Positions 1 to 11,415 of a DNA stretch of 64,000 nucleotides are shown piece after piece (position 1 is the stretch's first letter; each line of letters begins with the position of its first letter). The DNA is from Pseudovirgaria hyperparasitica. Lineage: Eukaryota > Ascomycota > Dothideomycetes > Acrospermales > Acrospermaceae. The stretch lies in assembly GCF_010093815.1 (NCBI RefSeq), contig NW_022985550.1, positions 2,288,055 through 2,352,054 on the forward strand, written 5' to 3'. The notes under the pieces were generated by a model. It had not been told where the DNA came from and did no database searches. It saw only the letters and a list, made by a program, of their open reading frames with translations. The position numbers were made by a program, and so were the translations under genes.

Positions 1-172
1 ATATATGTGGATGATGAATGCGAAGGACAAGAGGATGCTGGAGGCTGTGCGGGCGTTCAACCCCTACGATCTGTACAGCAAGAGCGACGACGTGCCCAAG
101 GCTGAGGAGTTGAAGCCCTACTACATGGAGCTGATTGACGAGTATTTCCCGAATAAGGTCATCAAGTGGTAG
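1..172 (+). CDS. myo-inositol oxygenase (MIOX), 3' end only
   Basis: The last 56 codons of a gene that starts before the window, ending at TAG 170-172. The tail contains FNPYDLYSKSDDVP, then LKPYYMELIDEYFP, and ends in IKW. This matches the conserved C-terminus of MIOX (FNKFDLYxK..., RPYYxxLIDKY..P, terminal W). MIOX is a di-iron enzyme that cleaves myo-inositol to D-glucuronate in the cytosol. The iron ligands lie in the missing upstream part, so activity cannot be judged here. The next three genes are all sugar or polyol dehydrogenases, which fits an inositol/glucuronate catabolic neighbourhood. Confidence 0.85.
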   Translation, partial: YMWMMNAKDKRMLEAVRAFNPYDLYSKSDDVPKAEELKPYYMELIDEYFPNKVIKW

Positions 173-969
173 GAGACACACTGAGATACCGTTGTTTCTT
201 GTATCTTGTAATTGTTCTTTATTGTCATTCTCCCTTTGGGTTTTTACTAGATAGAGCATAGGCTTGATTTGCCTGTGTCCGGAATACGGACAGGCTACGA
301 ATAATGACCATGACACTTCCTCCTTGACTATTGGACGCTGGTCTGTTTTGCAAATGGTGATTGAACCTATGTATGTGCATATCTGCCCAGCCACCTACAC
401 GCACGGCACTTGCGCCTTTTAAAAAAGACTGGAAATACAACATACATAGCGCTCCCTCCGCGCGGGGCCGCACGGCATTCACAATCGGTGTGCGGCGCTG
501 AGAGGTACGCAGACCTTACTTCCCTGATGCATAATCTAGCGGCCAATGGAAGTCCGAGCACGGTAGCTACCGCCCACATCTACCAATGATGCAGCAAGCT
601 TTGCAATCCTGTGCAGCCTCCGGTGGACACCGGTAGGGATGTCGACACGTTTTCTCATGGCACGAAGACTCATCATGGGGACGGAACCACTTGCCTGCGC
701 AAGGAGAGACTGGCCAATCGAGGCCTTTTCCGGATGGATGTCCCTGCGGCTGATAGTCGGTGTGGACTATGGATTCCGGTACTACCTTGCCTACCTTAGC
801 TTGCAGGAGCTGGAGGACTCTCCGGTGCGGAGACTCACGACGAACGGCTGTACTACTTGCCAGAAATAAGTCGAGACGACCAATGAGGGATTAGTCACAC
901 AGTATTCTCTTCGAAACACGAGCAAGTCTGGCAAAACAGAGCATCACGGCCGCCTCGGGCTGTTCCGAC
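173..969. other. intergenic, no gene seen
   Basis: About 0.8 kb between the MIOX stop and the 3' end of the convergent SDR gene. Only short unsupported reading frames occur. It presumably holds both 3' UTRs. No repeat or RNA gene was recognised. Confidence 0.6.
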
Positions 970-1818
970 CTATCTCGCCATCCATCCCCCGTCAACAGTG
1001 AGAATCTCTCCTGTCACATACGCACTCGCTCTCCCTGCAAGAAACACCACCGCTCCCTTGAAGTCCTCCGGCCGTCCCCACCGCCCGGCCGGAATCCGCT
1101 CTAGAATCGACGCTGCCCTTTTCTCGTCGTTGATTAATGCTGTATTCATCTCCGTCGCAATGTAACCTGGCGCGATCGCATTCACATTGACCCCTTCTCC
1201 GGCCCACTGGTTCGACAGCGCCTTCGTAAGCTGCGCAATGCCACCCTTCGACGCAGCGTAGGCCGGGACGTTGATGCCGCCCTGGAAGGAGAGCAGAGAG
1301 GCGACGTTGATGATGGAACCGCGCTGGTTCGTGGTGTTAGGAAGCGGAGGTAGGGTACGCATGTGTGCGCCTACGTCGCGGCAGAGAACGAAGTTACTTG
1401 AGAGATTGACTTGCAAGACCTCGTCCCAGTCCTCAATCGGGAACTCGTGTGCTGGGTGGCGGCGCTGGATACCTGCGCAAGTGAGGAGGATGCGGATCTG
1501 TAGTTCTGGGCTTTGAGAGAGGAGAGTTGGGACGATGCTGGAGACGGCAGCGCGGTCGGAGAGCTCGGCGACGTGGATAGTGCATTTGCGACCGAGGGCT
1601 AAGATTTGGTGCTGGGTTTCAGTGTTGGATGTGTCGCGCTGGAGTAGATGTGAGTTGCTTGAATGATTAAAGACGAGAGAGGAACGGACCTGGATGAGGA
1701 TAATGTCGGCGCCAGCTTCAGCTAAGGCTAGGGCCATTGCTTGCCCGATTCCTCGAGTTCCGCCTGTGACGAGGGCGGTTTGGCCCTCGAGAGAGAAGAG
1801 TTGCTGGATCGAGCCCAT
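970..1818 (-). CDS. short-chain dehydrogenase, KduD / gluconate 5-dehydrogenase-like
   Basis: Two exons, 1690-1818 and 970-1638, giving 265 aa. The 51-nt intron 1639-1689 (GTCCGT...CTCCAG) is a multiple of three without a stop, so it can be missed in an ORF scan. Classical SDR features are present: the cofactor motif TGGTRGIG near residue 22, TCAG in place of the usual NNAG, catalytic Ser in INVAS and the YAASK pair. The C-terminus ([14 protein letters not shown], then VDGGWMAR) is very close to 2-deoxy-D-gluconate 3-dehydrogenase and gluconate 5-dehydrogenase. I chose the ATG at 1818 because the frame upstream has only non-ATG starts. It shares a 389-bp promoter with the divergent MDR gene. 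By context it may reduce 5-keto-D-gluconate to gluconate in the fungal glucuronate pathway (inference). Confidence 0.82.
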   Translation of the reverse strand: MGSIQQLFSLEGQTALVTGGTRGIGQAMALALAEAGADIILIQVRSSLVFNHSSNSHLLQRDTSNTETQHQILALGRKCTIHVAELSDRAAVSSIVPTLLSQSPELQIRILLTCAGIQRRHPAHEFPIEDWDEVLQVNLSSNFVLCRDVGAHMRTLPPLPNTTNQRGSIINVASLLSFQGGINVPAYAASKGGIAQLTKALSNQWAGEGVNVNAIAPGYIATEMNTALINDEKRAASILERIPAGRWGRPEDFKGAVVFLAGRASAYVTGEILTVDGGWMAR

Positions 1819-2207
1819 GATTGGGGTTGTGCTGTATTGCAAACTGATGCTGCCCTCAATACAATAATATGAGTAGAAAGGAAAGGGTGTGATATATCAG
1901 AATCTTCTAGACCCGATCGGCAAGACAAGCCGCCAAACTCAGGAGCTCAAGGAGGCTTCGTGGCGGGGTGTGAAGACTGCCCCGCCAAAATGAGGCCTCC
2001 GTCGGCGTTTGCTTCCCCGATTTCTGAGTCTCAATTGCCGACACAGCGGAGTCTTAGCCGCTTGTGTAGCCGCTTTTCCTCCCGATGACTGCAGGACGCA
2101 GTAACACATGTACGCGCCTTTGGAAATGCCTCTTCACATCAAGCATTTTTTATCTCTTGAGAAGCCTCCTCTCTACGATTGAAATATCGCATTGAGATTT
2201 ACTGACA
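1819..2207. promoter_or_regulatory. shared promoter of divergent SDR and MDR genes
   Basis: A 389-bp spacer between the two divergent start codons, so both dehydrogenases can be co-regulated. No specific operator was identified. Confidence 0.5.
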
Positions 2208-3496
2208 ATGGCTCAAGCAAATGGATCTGGTGCAAATAGCAAGATCAATGCATCAGTGCTCCACGGGGCCAAGGACCTAAGAATTGTAAAGCGCCTCATT
2301 CGCAGCCTCCAAGCTCAAGGACTGACAGAGAACACAGGAGCAACGAGGAATCTTCCCTCCGGATCCACATGAGGTTCAAGTCTCTGTCCGCGCGACTGGG
2401 TTATGCGGCTCCGACCTCCACTATTACCGCCACGGTCGCAATGGAGATATCATCATGAAAGAGCCCATGTCGCTCGGACATGAATCTGCTGGAGTAGTGG
2501 TAGCTGTGGGATCAAAAGTGACGGACCTCAAGGTCGGAGATAAAGTGGCCATGGAGGTCGGACTCCCTTGCACACAATGCGAGAGATGCGCCGAAGGACG
2601 GTACAACATCTGCAAAGACATGCGCTTCGCTGCTTCGGCAAGAAACTTTCCACATACGCAGGGTACTCTAAGGGATAGGATGAATCATCCAGCGAAGATG
2701 TGCCACAAGTGAGTGCCCAAGCTTAGAGCTAGCAGGACATATTTGCTAACACTCAATCAGGCTTCCTGAAAATGTTTCCTTGGATCTGGGGGCACTACTA
2801 GAGCCACTAGGTGTTGCTATCCACGGCACGAGACGAGCTCAAATTAGCACAGGTTGCACAGCGGTGGTGTTCGGCGCTGGTGCTGTCGGCCTGCTTGTCG
2901 CAGCAATGACTAAGATCTCCGGTGCTGGCACCGTAGTCATTGCAGATATAGATCCAGGACGAGTGAACTTTGCAGTGCAGCACAATTTTGCGGACCATGG
3001 ATACACTGTCCCCATGAAGAGGGGGAATACGATCGAGGAGCAGTTTGACATTGCTCGTGAGACGGCAGGCAACATTGGCAAGATCCAGCGCACAAGACCA
3101 GATACCCTCGTCGGAGAGGCTGATGTTTCATTCGAATGCACAGGTGTTGCGTCATGCCTGCAAGCAGCCATCTTCTCGACGCGACCGGGTGGAAGAGTCA
3201 TGATGATCGGAATGGGCACGCCGATTCAGACTCTTCCAATCTCAGCTGCTGCTCTACGAGAAGTTGATCTCGTGGGCGTCTTCCGCTATGCGAACACGTA
3301 TCCTACTGGGATTGAGGTTGTGTCGAAGACCGGTCCGAATTATCCTCAATTCTCCAAGATGATAACGCATCGTTACGCCGGATTAGACAACGTAGAGAAA
3401 GCATTCGAGATGGCAGCGAAAACGAAAGACGATAAAGGTGAACTGGTATTGAAAGTGATGATTGATATGGACGATAGTGACAAGGCTAGGCTTTGA
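2208..3496 (+). CDS. zinc-dependent medium-chain dehydrogenase (sorbitol/xylitol/L-idonate type)
   Basis: Three exons, 2208-2285, 2338-2708 and 2761-3496, giving 394 aa. Both introns are 52 nt (2286-2337, branch CTGAC; 2709-2760, branch GCTAAC). Splicing restores EVQVSVRATGLCGSDLHYY. Catalytic zinc ligands are visible in GLCGSD and GHES. The structural zinc lobe has four Cys (GLPCTQCERCAEGRYNIC). The Rossmann motif is GAGAVG. This is the polyol dehydrogenase branch of the MDR superfamily, which oxidises sorbitol, xylitol, L-arabinitol or L-idonate with NAD. Substrate cannot be fixed from sequence alone. The MIOX and SDR neighbours make an L-idonate 5-dehydrogenase role attractive (inference). 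ATG 2208 is the only start joining in frame to exon 2. Confidence 0.85.
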
Positions 3497-4080
3497 AGTA
3501 TCTGATTGTTTATGTCTTGCATATAATGGGGAGTATGGATCTAGGAGCTGCGTTAGTTGTCACAGAATACATACCATTGAGGACCCCGCGACATTCATGC
3601 GATCAGTCACCAACAGAACCAAGCGATGTTGTTCGAATGTCGATGTGTACAGTCAGCCTGGCGGAACATGTGTTCCGCCAAGGCAGGAGAGATCGACGAG
3701 TCGGCGAGAATTCCTTCATCCGCAAACCTCCATGACCCACAAATACCCGCCCAAAGCTTCGTCGCCGTGGCCCCTGAATGTGATGCTGTGAAATATGCCA
3801 TAGAGCGCTGTGATTCGCTCTTTGATTGAGGGTCTGCCTCCGAAATGGCCCATCCACATCTGTCTTGTGGCATAATTACACAATCCGGGGTTTGTCAACA
3901 GATTCCTGTTCTGGTGCTGACGGCGCAAGTTGGAAGTCGTCGAGACAGAACTGCAGTGTACGTTTGCTAGACGCGTCCCAAGGTCTTCTTACATCATCAC
4001 TATTTACAAATCACTGATACTCTCGTTGTAAAGGCCAACGTTCCCATCCACCACCATCTCGAAGTTTCACAGTCCACTCA
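3497..4080. other. intergenic, promoter of the Gfo/Idh/MocA gene
   Basis: About 0.6 kb between two genes on the same strand. Short overlapping frames on both strands have no recognisable family. No operator or RNA gene was seen. Confidence 0.5.
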
Positions 4081-5204
4081 ATGGCACCTCGACGTCTCAA
4101 GGTTGCCTGCTCCGGCCTCGGCCGCATGGGTTCTCGCCATGCCCTCCATTTCCTCAATCGCACACCCCGAGCAGAGCTCGTAGCAGCCTGGACACCAGAT
4201 GAGAAAGAGCTGGCATGGGCCAAGCAGAACCTTGAGCCCTATGGCACCACACTTTACACTAATTACGAAGAGATGCTCAAGCATCCAGGCCTTGAAGCTG
4301 TTGTGATTGCCACGGTGACTACTGCGCACGCTCAGCAAGCCATACAGGCCATCGAGGCAGAAAAGCATGTGCTTTGCGAGAAGCCGCTGAGTACGAGCGT
4401 CGAGATTGTAAGCCCTGAGACTTGAGGTGCCGGAACAGAGCAGGATGCTGACAAGGTGATCAGTCACAGACTGTTGTTGACGCTGCGGCTAAGAAGCCTC
4501 ATCTGAAAGTCATGTGTGGCTTCTCCCGCCGCTTCGACGACTCCTACCGGGACGCCTTTGAGCGCATGGACTCGGGCGCCATCGGTCGCCCTACGATCGT
4601 CAGGTCGCAAACGTGCGACATGTACAATCCGACGCCGTTTTTTGTTGAGTACTCCCAGTTCTCAGGAGGTATCTTCGTGGACTGCAATGTGCACGATATT
4701 GACCTTGCATTATGGTTCTTCGGCCAGGACTCGCAAGTCAAGAGCGTCGCTGCGTTTGGTGTCACGGCTATCGAGCCCGACTTGAAGAAGTACGGAGACG
4801 TTGATAACGGTGTTGGTGTGGTGGAGTTCTATGGCGGCAAGATTGCGTACTTCTACTCATCGCGCATGAACGCGCCGGGCCAGCACGATGAGACGGAGAT
4901 TATCGGCACCAAGGGGAAACTGGCTATCAATACGCGTCCGCAGAACAATTTGCTGGAGGTGCATGAGGCGAACGGTATCCGACGTGAGATTCCTTTGACA
5001 TACTATGGTCGATTCGAGAATGCGTTTGTGAAGGAGGCAAATGAGTTCACGGCGGCATGTCTAGATAACAACAAGCTTCCATTTAAGCTGAGCGGAGCTG
5101 TACAGGCAGTCGTAATTGGATGTGCTCTTCAGGAGAGTCTGAGAAGTGGGAGGAAGATCTTTTTCGACGAGACTGGCAAGCAAGTGGAGCAGGCGAAGTT
5201 ATAG
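4081..5204 (+). CDS. Gfo/Idh/MocA oxidoreductase, inositol 2-dehydrogenase-like
   Basis: Two exons, 4081-4407 and 4464-5204, giving 355 aa. The 56-nt intron 4408-4463 has a GCTGAC branch site. The N-terminal Rossmann fold has GLGRMGSRH, and CEKPLS matches the family EKP signature. The C-terminal half carries GGIFVDCNVHDIDLALWF, which matches the Asp/His active-site motif of myo-inositol 2-dehydrogenases. Expected reaction: NAD-dependent oxidation of inositol or a related cyclitol or sugar to a ketone. It lies in the same block as MIOX, SDR and MDR, supporting a catabolic role. Gfo/Idh/MocA members vary widely in substrate, so inositol is likely, not certain. Confidence 0.82.
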
Positions 5205-6213
5205 ATAATGGCAGACATGCTGGTCAATAGATGCATAGCAAGATAAGATAATGATAATACAAATTTTCAAGCTGCAGAAGTAATTCTGGTGGGCTCTCCA
5301 TACGGTAGAGTAATGGTATGTCACTCACAACTGGTGGACACCGTGCGCTGTCCCGGCCTCAGTGCCTCTACTTACCGACTATAATTACTCTCCAAAGAAG
5401 CCTGAACGGTTTTGTGCCACCATCGCCAGCACAACGTCAACCTCACTCAGCATTCTCGCCAAAACGACCCAAACAACAACGGACGGATCCGCATCCAATA
5501 GACGCAAGGCCGATCCCCTAGCCGCAAAAAGCACAGCCAAGAATATTGGCTCGACGCCCGCGTAAGACCCTCCAGGGCTGAGCGAACCACGCGCCGCATC
5601 GGGACAATGATTTCATCGGGCGATGACGTCTATCCCCAACTTTTCTCCCGTCACCGCTTGCTGTTGTTCACAAAGGCTATTATCAGGTAGGAATGAACGG
5701 ATACCACACCACCACACCACCATCACGATGCCCGTCCCCATCATACTACCGAATAATCCTGTGCCTTTGTGTAGCTGCGTGGCTATCCTTGTGCCGCAGA
5801 ACCGGACGAGATGCGTCGTACGCACGTCCTTTTCGGGGCCGTTTTGCCATACACACACACACTACGTACAGACCGTTTTCTGGAGACGGGGTCCTCGCTA
5901 TAGAAACTCTGGGAGCTAATTAGTGCGTTGATGTTGAGTGGCGCGGTCGGCCGATCCGTACCTATTGTCTGCACTGTGTGTCTACGACGCAATACTGTAA
6001 CATCGTGACTCTGTGGTCGGCGTCTTTGTGGGCCATTCGTTATAGTTGTAGTGCGTGTGTGTGTGTGTGTGTGTGTGTATAAAGAGACGTCGAATACTTA
6101 CACTCAGATACTCGAGCATCAGTATAAGCAAACTCGCATCTCAAGCCAACAGCCATCTACATTCTACACAAACACCACATCCACCCTCCCAAACCATCAC
6201 AACAACCACCACA
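5205..6213. other. intergenic with (GT)n microsatellite
   Basis: About 1 kb with no supported gene. A (GT)n run lies at about 6051-6078. It is followed by a pyrimidine- and CA-rich leader typical of a fungal 5' UTR just before the secreted-protein gene. Several 60-100-codon frames here look like chance. Confidence 0.6.
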
Positions 6214-6786
6214 ATGTCCCTCAAATCCACCATCCTCAGCCTCCTCCCCACCGCCCTCCTCCTCACCAGCAGCACAACCGCCGCCCCTCTCGCCCCACGC
6301 GCCGGCTGCCCAGGCGCAACAACATCCTTCTCCTTCGACGTCAAAAACTTCGACTACCACGACGGCACCACCTTCTCCACCCCCGCGCACCAAATCCCGG
6401 GTGGCTTCGTCGCCTTCAACCTGACCTCCGCCGCGGACGTGGTTCCACGCCAATGCAACGCCTACTCCACCCAGCTATCCGACTTCTACTACGGCACGCT
6501 GAACTACACGTGCACGACCACGACCGCGGACGGGGAGGTGGTGCAGACGGGCAGTCTGTTCACGTATGACACGCCGGGGGAGACGCTGGTGCTTGTGGAG
6601 CCGTTTGAGTGTGATGGGCAGAAGTACGTGGCCAAGGGGACGTATACGTTTGAGCCGCCGTTGCAGTGTGTGACGGAGGAGTATCAGAATGATGATTGGC
6701 AGCAGGGGGAGATTTATAGCTCGCGGAAGAGGACGTGTGAGGAGAGGGACTTTGCGTTCTTCGCGGAGGTGGAGAAGGTTGAGTAG
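6214..6786 (+). CDS. small secreted protein, Alt a 1-like (AA1-like) domain
   Basis: Single exon of 190 aa, with the start in an A-rich context (CACAATGTC). Residues 1-24 form a signal peptide (Lys, then LLPTALLLTSS, then an Ala-rich cleavage region). The mature protein has several cysteines and beta-rich segments: SFDVKNFDYHDG, then FVAFNLTSAADVVPRQC, LSDFYYGTLNYTC and a final YSSRKRTC. This pattern resembles the AA1-like domain of the fungal allergen and effector Alt a 1, a secreted beta-barrel. There are two likely N-glycosylation sites (NLT, NYT). The family is common in plant-associated Dothideomycetes. Codons shift from strongly C-ending to G-ending along the gene. Confidence 0.6.
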   Translation: MSLKSTILSLLPTALLLTSSTTAAPLAPRAGCPGATTSFSFDVKNFDYHDGTTFSTPAHQIPGGFVAFNLTSAADVVPRQCNAYSTQLSDFYYGTLNYTCTTTTADGEVVQTGSLFTYDTPGETLVLVEPFECDGQKYVAKGTYTFEPPLQCVTEEYQNDDWQQGEIYSSRKRTCEERDFAFFAEVEKVE

Positions 6787-6932
6787 GGTTGACTAAGGGG
6801 AGAGTGAAAGGGAGGAGAAAGGGGGCAATGAGGCAGTTTGCATGATGATGTTGATTGTTGTTGTTTATTTTGATTGCGATTGTAGTATACTAGCATGGTA
6901 GGTAGCATACAGAGCGAATATCAGTCTGCTTT

Positions 6933-9900
6933 TTAGACATTTTCAAAGACAAAGGTTGGGGTGCCGGGAATGCTGCCTTCGGCTTGCACCGGCAGGCTAT
7001 CCCTCTTCTCGCCGTTCTTCGACTCCGGGAACACCACCGTTCCGCTCTTGCCTCCGTCGTCCACGCTGACAATCTCTACCTCCACTAGCTTGACGACGGG
7101 CAGCACAGGCACCATCTCCTTTAGCACAGCCAACTCGTCGAACGGCAACTTGCGGCCAAATACCGCCTCCGGCAGCTCGCCGCCCGTCAGACGCTTCGCC
7201 AAGCTCTGCACAAACGGCATCGCCTTCTTCATGTCTGGCTTGGGGATCTTGGCCGTCACGGCCTTCATGTTGATAGCCATGTCCTTGAACGCGTCCTGCA
7301 CCATGGCGATGTACTGGTCCTGCCACGCGGGGAACTTCTGTGCCGCAAAGATGGTCAGCTTCTTGTCCTTCTTCGGGTCAAACACCATCTGCTTGCCCTT
7401 GGCGGCTTTCTTGACTTGCGCGCCCTCGGCTGATGTGATGTTGCCGCTGGTGGTGCGCACATAGGTGCGAGACGCGCTCAGTGTGGCGTCTGGAGCGGGC
7501 ACCTCGGGGAAGGTGGCGCTTTGGATGGTGCTGGGCTTCTTGAGGACTTCCAGCCAGAGATATTCGGCAAAGTGGGGCGCGATAGGGGTGAGGAGGAGGG
7601 CTTGGAGCTCGATGTAGCGGAGGGTGAGGTCGCGGTGCATGCCTATGCTCTTGGTCGCCTCGCGGTACGAGTCGCGCGAGGATGTGAAGTCGTAGAAGCC
7701 GAACTTCAGGGCGAGCTTGTACATGGAGCTGATGATGTTAGTGAGAAGGGCTGGGCGGTGTTGATATTTGCCACTTACAGGTCGTATTGCTCGTAGGCGT
7801 CTTTCGCGATGACATTCATCTCATCTTCAAATAGATTGTCCCAGAAGTTGCGCTCGCCGGTGCGTTGCGCGTTGTCCTTGCCCGTTCCTGTGACGGCGCT
7901 CTCGCACCAGTTCTTCAGCTCATACAGCTTCAAGATGACGGCATTGGCTACGCTTTCCTCGAAGTTGGCATCTTCGAGCGCGTCGCCAGCATCAGCCAGG
8001 GCGATTCTCGTCGCATCCGAGCCAAACTTGGCTATCGCCGCGTTCAGGGTCAGGAAGTTACCTGTGCTCTTGCTCATCTTCTCGCCGTTCAACATTAAAT
8101 GACCGTTGATGCGGATCGATTGTGGCCAGTTGTTCTTTGGAAAGAGAGCGGCGTGGATGTAAAGACAGAAACTCAAGTGGTTGTTCACCAGGTCCTTTCC
8201 GGAGATGCGGGAATCGAGAGGATACCAGTATTCGAAGCTGCGCTTCATGGTTTGCAAATGCTCATGGCTGATCTTCGTCTCGGGGAACGCAGCATCCTGC
8301 GGTGCGAACAGGTAGTCCCATACCTCATCGGTCATCTGGTCTGGAGTGATGGGGAATGCGCCAGGCTTGGTGCCATAAAGATCCGAGTGGAGGTAATGCG
8401 CGATCGTATAGTACGATTGGTAGATGGTCGAGTCAGAAAGAGACTCGACCATGACGGAAGGATCCCAAGGTAGTTTAGAGCCGAGACCATAGCTTCTTGC
8501 ACAAGACCATTGGGCCAGCCAGTTTACAGTCCGGACGAAGGAATTCTTTGCTTCTGGGTAGTACGTGTTCAATCCGTCCTCAAGGTAGTCGAGGACTTGT
8601 TGACACCACTCTCCATCACCGCCATTCGCAGTAGTGCCGTAATTGAAGTACCATTGGTCGAGGAGGGCTGCTACGCATACGTCTGCTGATCTGGAAACGA
8701 CCATACCATCTGGCTCGGCGTAATTGAATGCAAGTCCCGACTCAATGAGTTGTTTCTTCACCAAAGCCTTTGCTTCGGCGACAGGCTTGCCTTTGTGTTC
8801 ACCTATAATCATCTTTCCTTGATAGAAGCCTTCCTTGTAGGCTAGATCCTTGGCTTCAGCCAATTTGGCGTCTTTGGAAGAGTTAATCTTCAGCTGCTCA
8901 ACCAGGGTCTTCGCGGTCAAGTTGCCGTAAGTAGGGGTCTCGATGATTGGAATAATTTCAAGTTCGGCCCATTCCTTCTTTATGCCATAGAAATCAGCCT
9001 TCTTTTGTAGCTCGAGAGTGGTCGCGTAATCGTCGGGGCTGTCGCTAGGAACGCAAGTCACAACTGCCGTGCCTTTTGTATCCTTTACTGTATCCATGGG
9101 CAGAATTCTTACTCCTGACGTATGAACGGACATGGGTGCGTTGACCAAAGTGCCGACAACGTCTGAACCCCTAAATTCTGCAATCTTTGGGAAGTTGCCC
9201 CACGTCGGGAAGATCTCTTGGAATGCCATGTTCCGGGCAGCTCTCTCGCTGTTGAAAAAGTATTCATTGTCCTTCACATGGTAGATGCCATAGACTATAT
9301 TAGGACCAACGAAGCAACACGTTTGACCGTACATAGTCTCTGGCCGGAGAGTTGCAGGGATGAAGTAGACTTTGGCGCCCTCTGGTAGTTTTCCTGCGAG
9401 AATCTCCTGGGCCTTCTCTGGCCATTCTTTGACCTCCAGCTTCAGCGCAGTATACTCCTGCACCGTCACACCTTCACCTGAGCTGCGATCATGATCCAAA
9501 CAGGCTTGGCCATCCTTGGGACTGTATACAGTGTAACGTTTGCCGAACTTGATCTTGCCCATTTGCTTCAGGTGCACCATCTGCCACCTTATGAAAGTAT
9601 CAAAGTAAGGGTTGGCGTCTGTGGTAACGAATTGCCTACGCCAGTCGATGCGGAAGCCGAAATCTGTCAGGTCCCTCTTTGCCAACGGCGGAAAGTACGT
9701 CAGCCACTTCTGTGGATCCGCAAAGGTGTGAATCTCCTCGAGTGGGATGCCTAGAGAAAGCATTATCTGGAATTGATAATTCGTCTTGACCGTTTTCGCA
9801 GCTGCTTTGCCCTTGCTTGCTTGAAATTTGGTTACATCTGCCCTGGTTTCTTGTGTCGGCGGAGGAGCAGCATCTTTGTCGTCCTTTTGTACATCTTCTA

Positions 9901-10440
9901 GGTTACACCTTTCGAAGTTCTTACCGAACAGCTCGACCTCACGTTCGAGCTTATCTGCACAGGCCTTTATGGGCATACCAGTACAGTGAAAGCCCAACGG
10001 GAAAAGAGTCCGCTTGCCTTGGAGACGGTTGAAGCCTGCTTGGAATTCTGCTTTACTAAAGGTGAAGGCGTGGCCCATGTGTAGAGTACCGTTCACTGCA
10101 TATGTCAATACTGGTGATTGCAATAACCATGATGGTCCTTACTGTAGGGGAAGGCGACGGTGACCATGAACTTGGGATATTTCTCGTGCAGCTGCTTCTG
10201 TGTCATGGAGCCAAATGGTATCTCCTCCAGACTTGGGGCCTCGGGCTCGAAGACTTTGTCAGACTGCCACTTCTTCTGGTAACCTTGCTCAATGGAAATG
10301 AGAGCATCACGTTTTTCCGTCTAGAGCTGTCAGCTAGGAGAAATCCTTGGTGGGCGCAAACATACGTTTTCGATTTTCATGGTTTTGGTTGACGCATGGT
10401 CAGGATGCATTGCATCTAGGGTTGCCTTTGCGGCCGCCAT
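6933..10440 (-). CDS. leucyl-tRNA synthetase, cytosolic
   Basis: Four exons: 10366-10440, 10143-10320, 7779-10095 and 6933-7728, giving 1121 aa, the normal size for eukaryotic cytosolic LeuRS. Introns are 45, 47 and 50 nt (10321-10365, 10096-10142, 7729-7778). Splicing gives TVAFPYMNGTLHMGHAF, which holds the class I HIGH motif as HMGH. The KMSKS motif is intact in NGEKMSKSTGNF. A large CP1 editing domain and the C-terminal anticodon-binding region follow. It charges tRNA-Leu in the cytosol. The first exon (MAAAKATLDAMHPDHAS) has no mitochondrial presequence character. Essential housekeeping gene. Confidence 0.95.
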
Positions 10441-10921
10441 GTCCGAAATACAGAGTCTCCTTTAATTCTTGCAGCTGCACAGTTGTTTGTTCTCGCGGTG
10501 GAGTCCGAATATCAACGAGGTCTTGGCGCGCGGGACATGCACTTTTTGCGTTGGCAGTTGACCGGTCGCGCGAGCTCTGACCAAGAATCGAAACAGAACG
10601 CAGTCTAGCAATTCTACTGGGGATATCACAAAGTTGAAGGAGTGGAAAGTTTTCAGACACAGTCAGTGTTTTGTTTGACCTGCGATACAAGTGACTCAAC
10701 TCTGATACACCCTTGCTTTTCTTGTCCGCACGACCAAGCTAGGGCTAGCGAGATCACGTGCGACGTCATACCTGGCCATCATCTTTGCTTACCTAAGATA
10801 TGCTTCAGTCTCAGTCTGAGGATTACTACAGGTCGACAGGCTTCTTTCCACGGCTTCTGTCAATTACAAGACACATTTGTGCAGCCCAATTCCGAACCGC
10901 GGGCGCAGTCTTTGCTCAAAC
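10441..10921. promoter_or_regulatory. bidirectional promoter, LeuRS and small membrane protein gene
   Basis: A 481-bp spacer between divergent starts. It presumably drives both genes. No specific site was recognised. Confidence 0.45.
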
Positions 10922-11415
10922 ATGTTATCTTTCCTGTTCCGAAAACCCTCTGCTGGACCTCCGTACGACATTACGAAAAATCCATGGCGCGCGAAACGGA
11001 AGTGGCCTCCTGATTTCGAACAGCTATCACAGAAAGAGCAATTCAAGTTCGAAAGGCGGTTCAGACGCAGACATAAGCTGAAATGGATGCGACCTGCATG
11101 GACGAAGGGTGTGAAGATCACGCAGTGGGGATCAATCACAGGTAGGGCTCATGATTTGTCGCTTGAGTAAAACTAGCTGATATGGCGCAGCGATACTGTT
11201 ATATGCAGTCTTCGTCTACGAAGATCCGAAAGCGGGCTCCAGAGACCAACCATTTGCATTTGTGAGTGAACCATCGACGTCTGGCATAGGCAATTGCTTA
11301 CGAACAGGCTCGTCAATGGTACAAGGAAAGCATACGACCGTTACTGCCCTTTGCGAAGAGCCACACCTCTTCGCCGCCACACCGAGGCGACCAAGTCAAT
11401 AGCCAAACTTCATGA
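10922..11415 (+). CDS. small conserved-looking mitochondrial membrane protein, unknown function
   Basis: Three exons, 10922-11141, 11191-11261 and 11308-11415, giving 132 aa. Introns are 49 and 46 nt. The N-terminus is MLSFLFRKPSAGPPYD. A very basic, aromatic segment follows (WPPDFEQLSQKEQFKFERR, then a run with five Arg/Lys and KLKWMRPAW). Next comes one hydrophobic segment (AILLYAVFVYE) created exactly at the first splice junction, and a short polar tail. A basic N-terminus followed by one membrane span suits a small inner-membrane or assembly factor. I cannot name the family. Clean splice sites that join a membrane helix in frame are the main evidence that the gene is real. An upstream start at 10877 exists but is less natural. 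Confidence 0.65.

Noticed and set aside
5318-5923. Small proteins of 67-98 codons upstream of the Alt a 1-like gene
   Set aside because: They overlap in different frames and have no signal peptide, motif or conserved composition.
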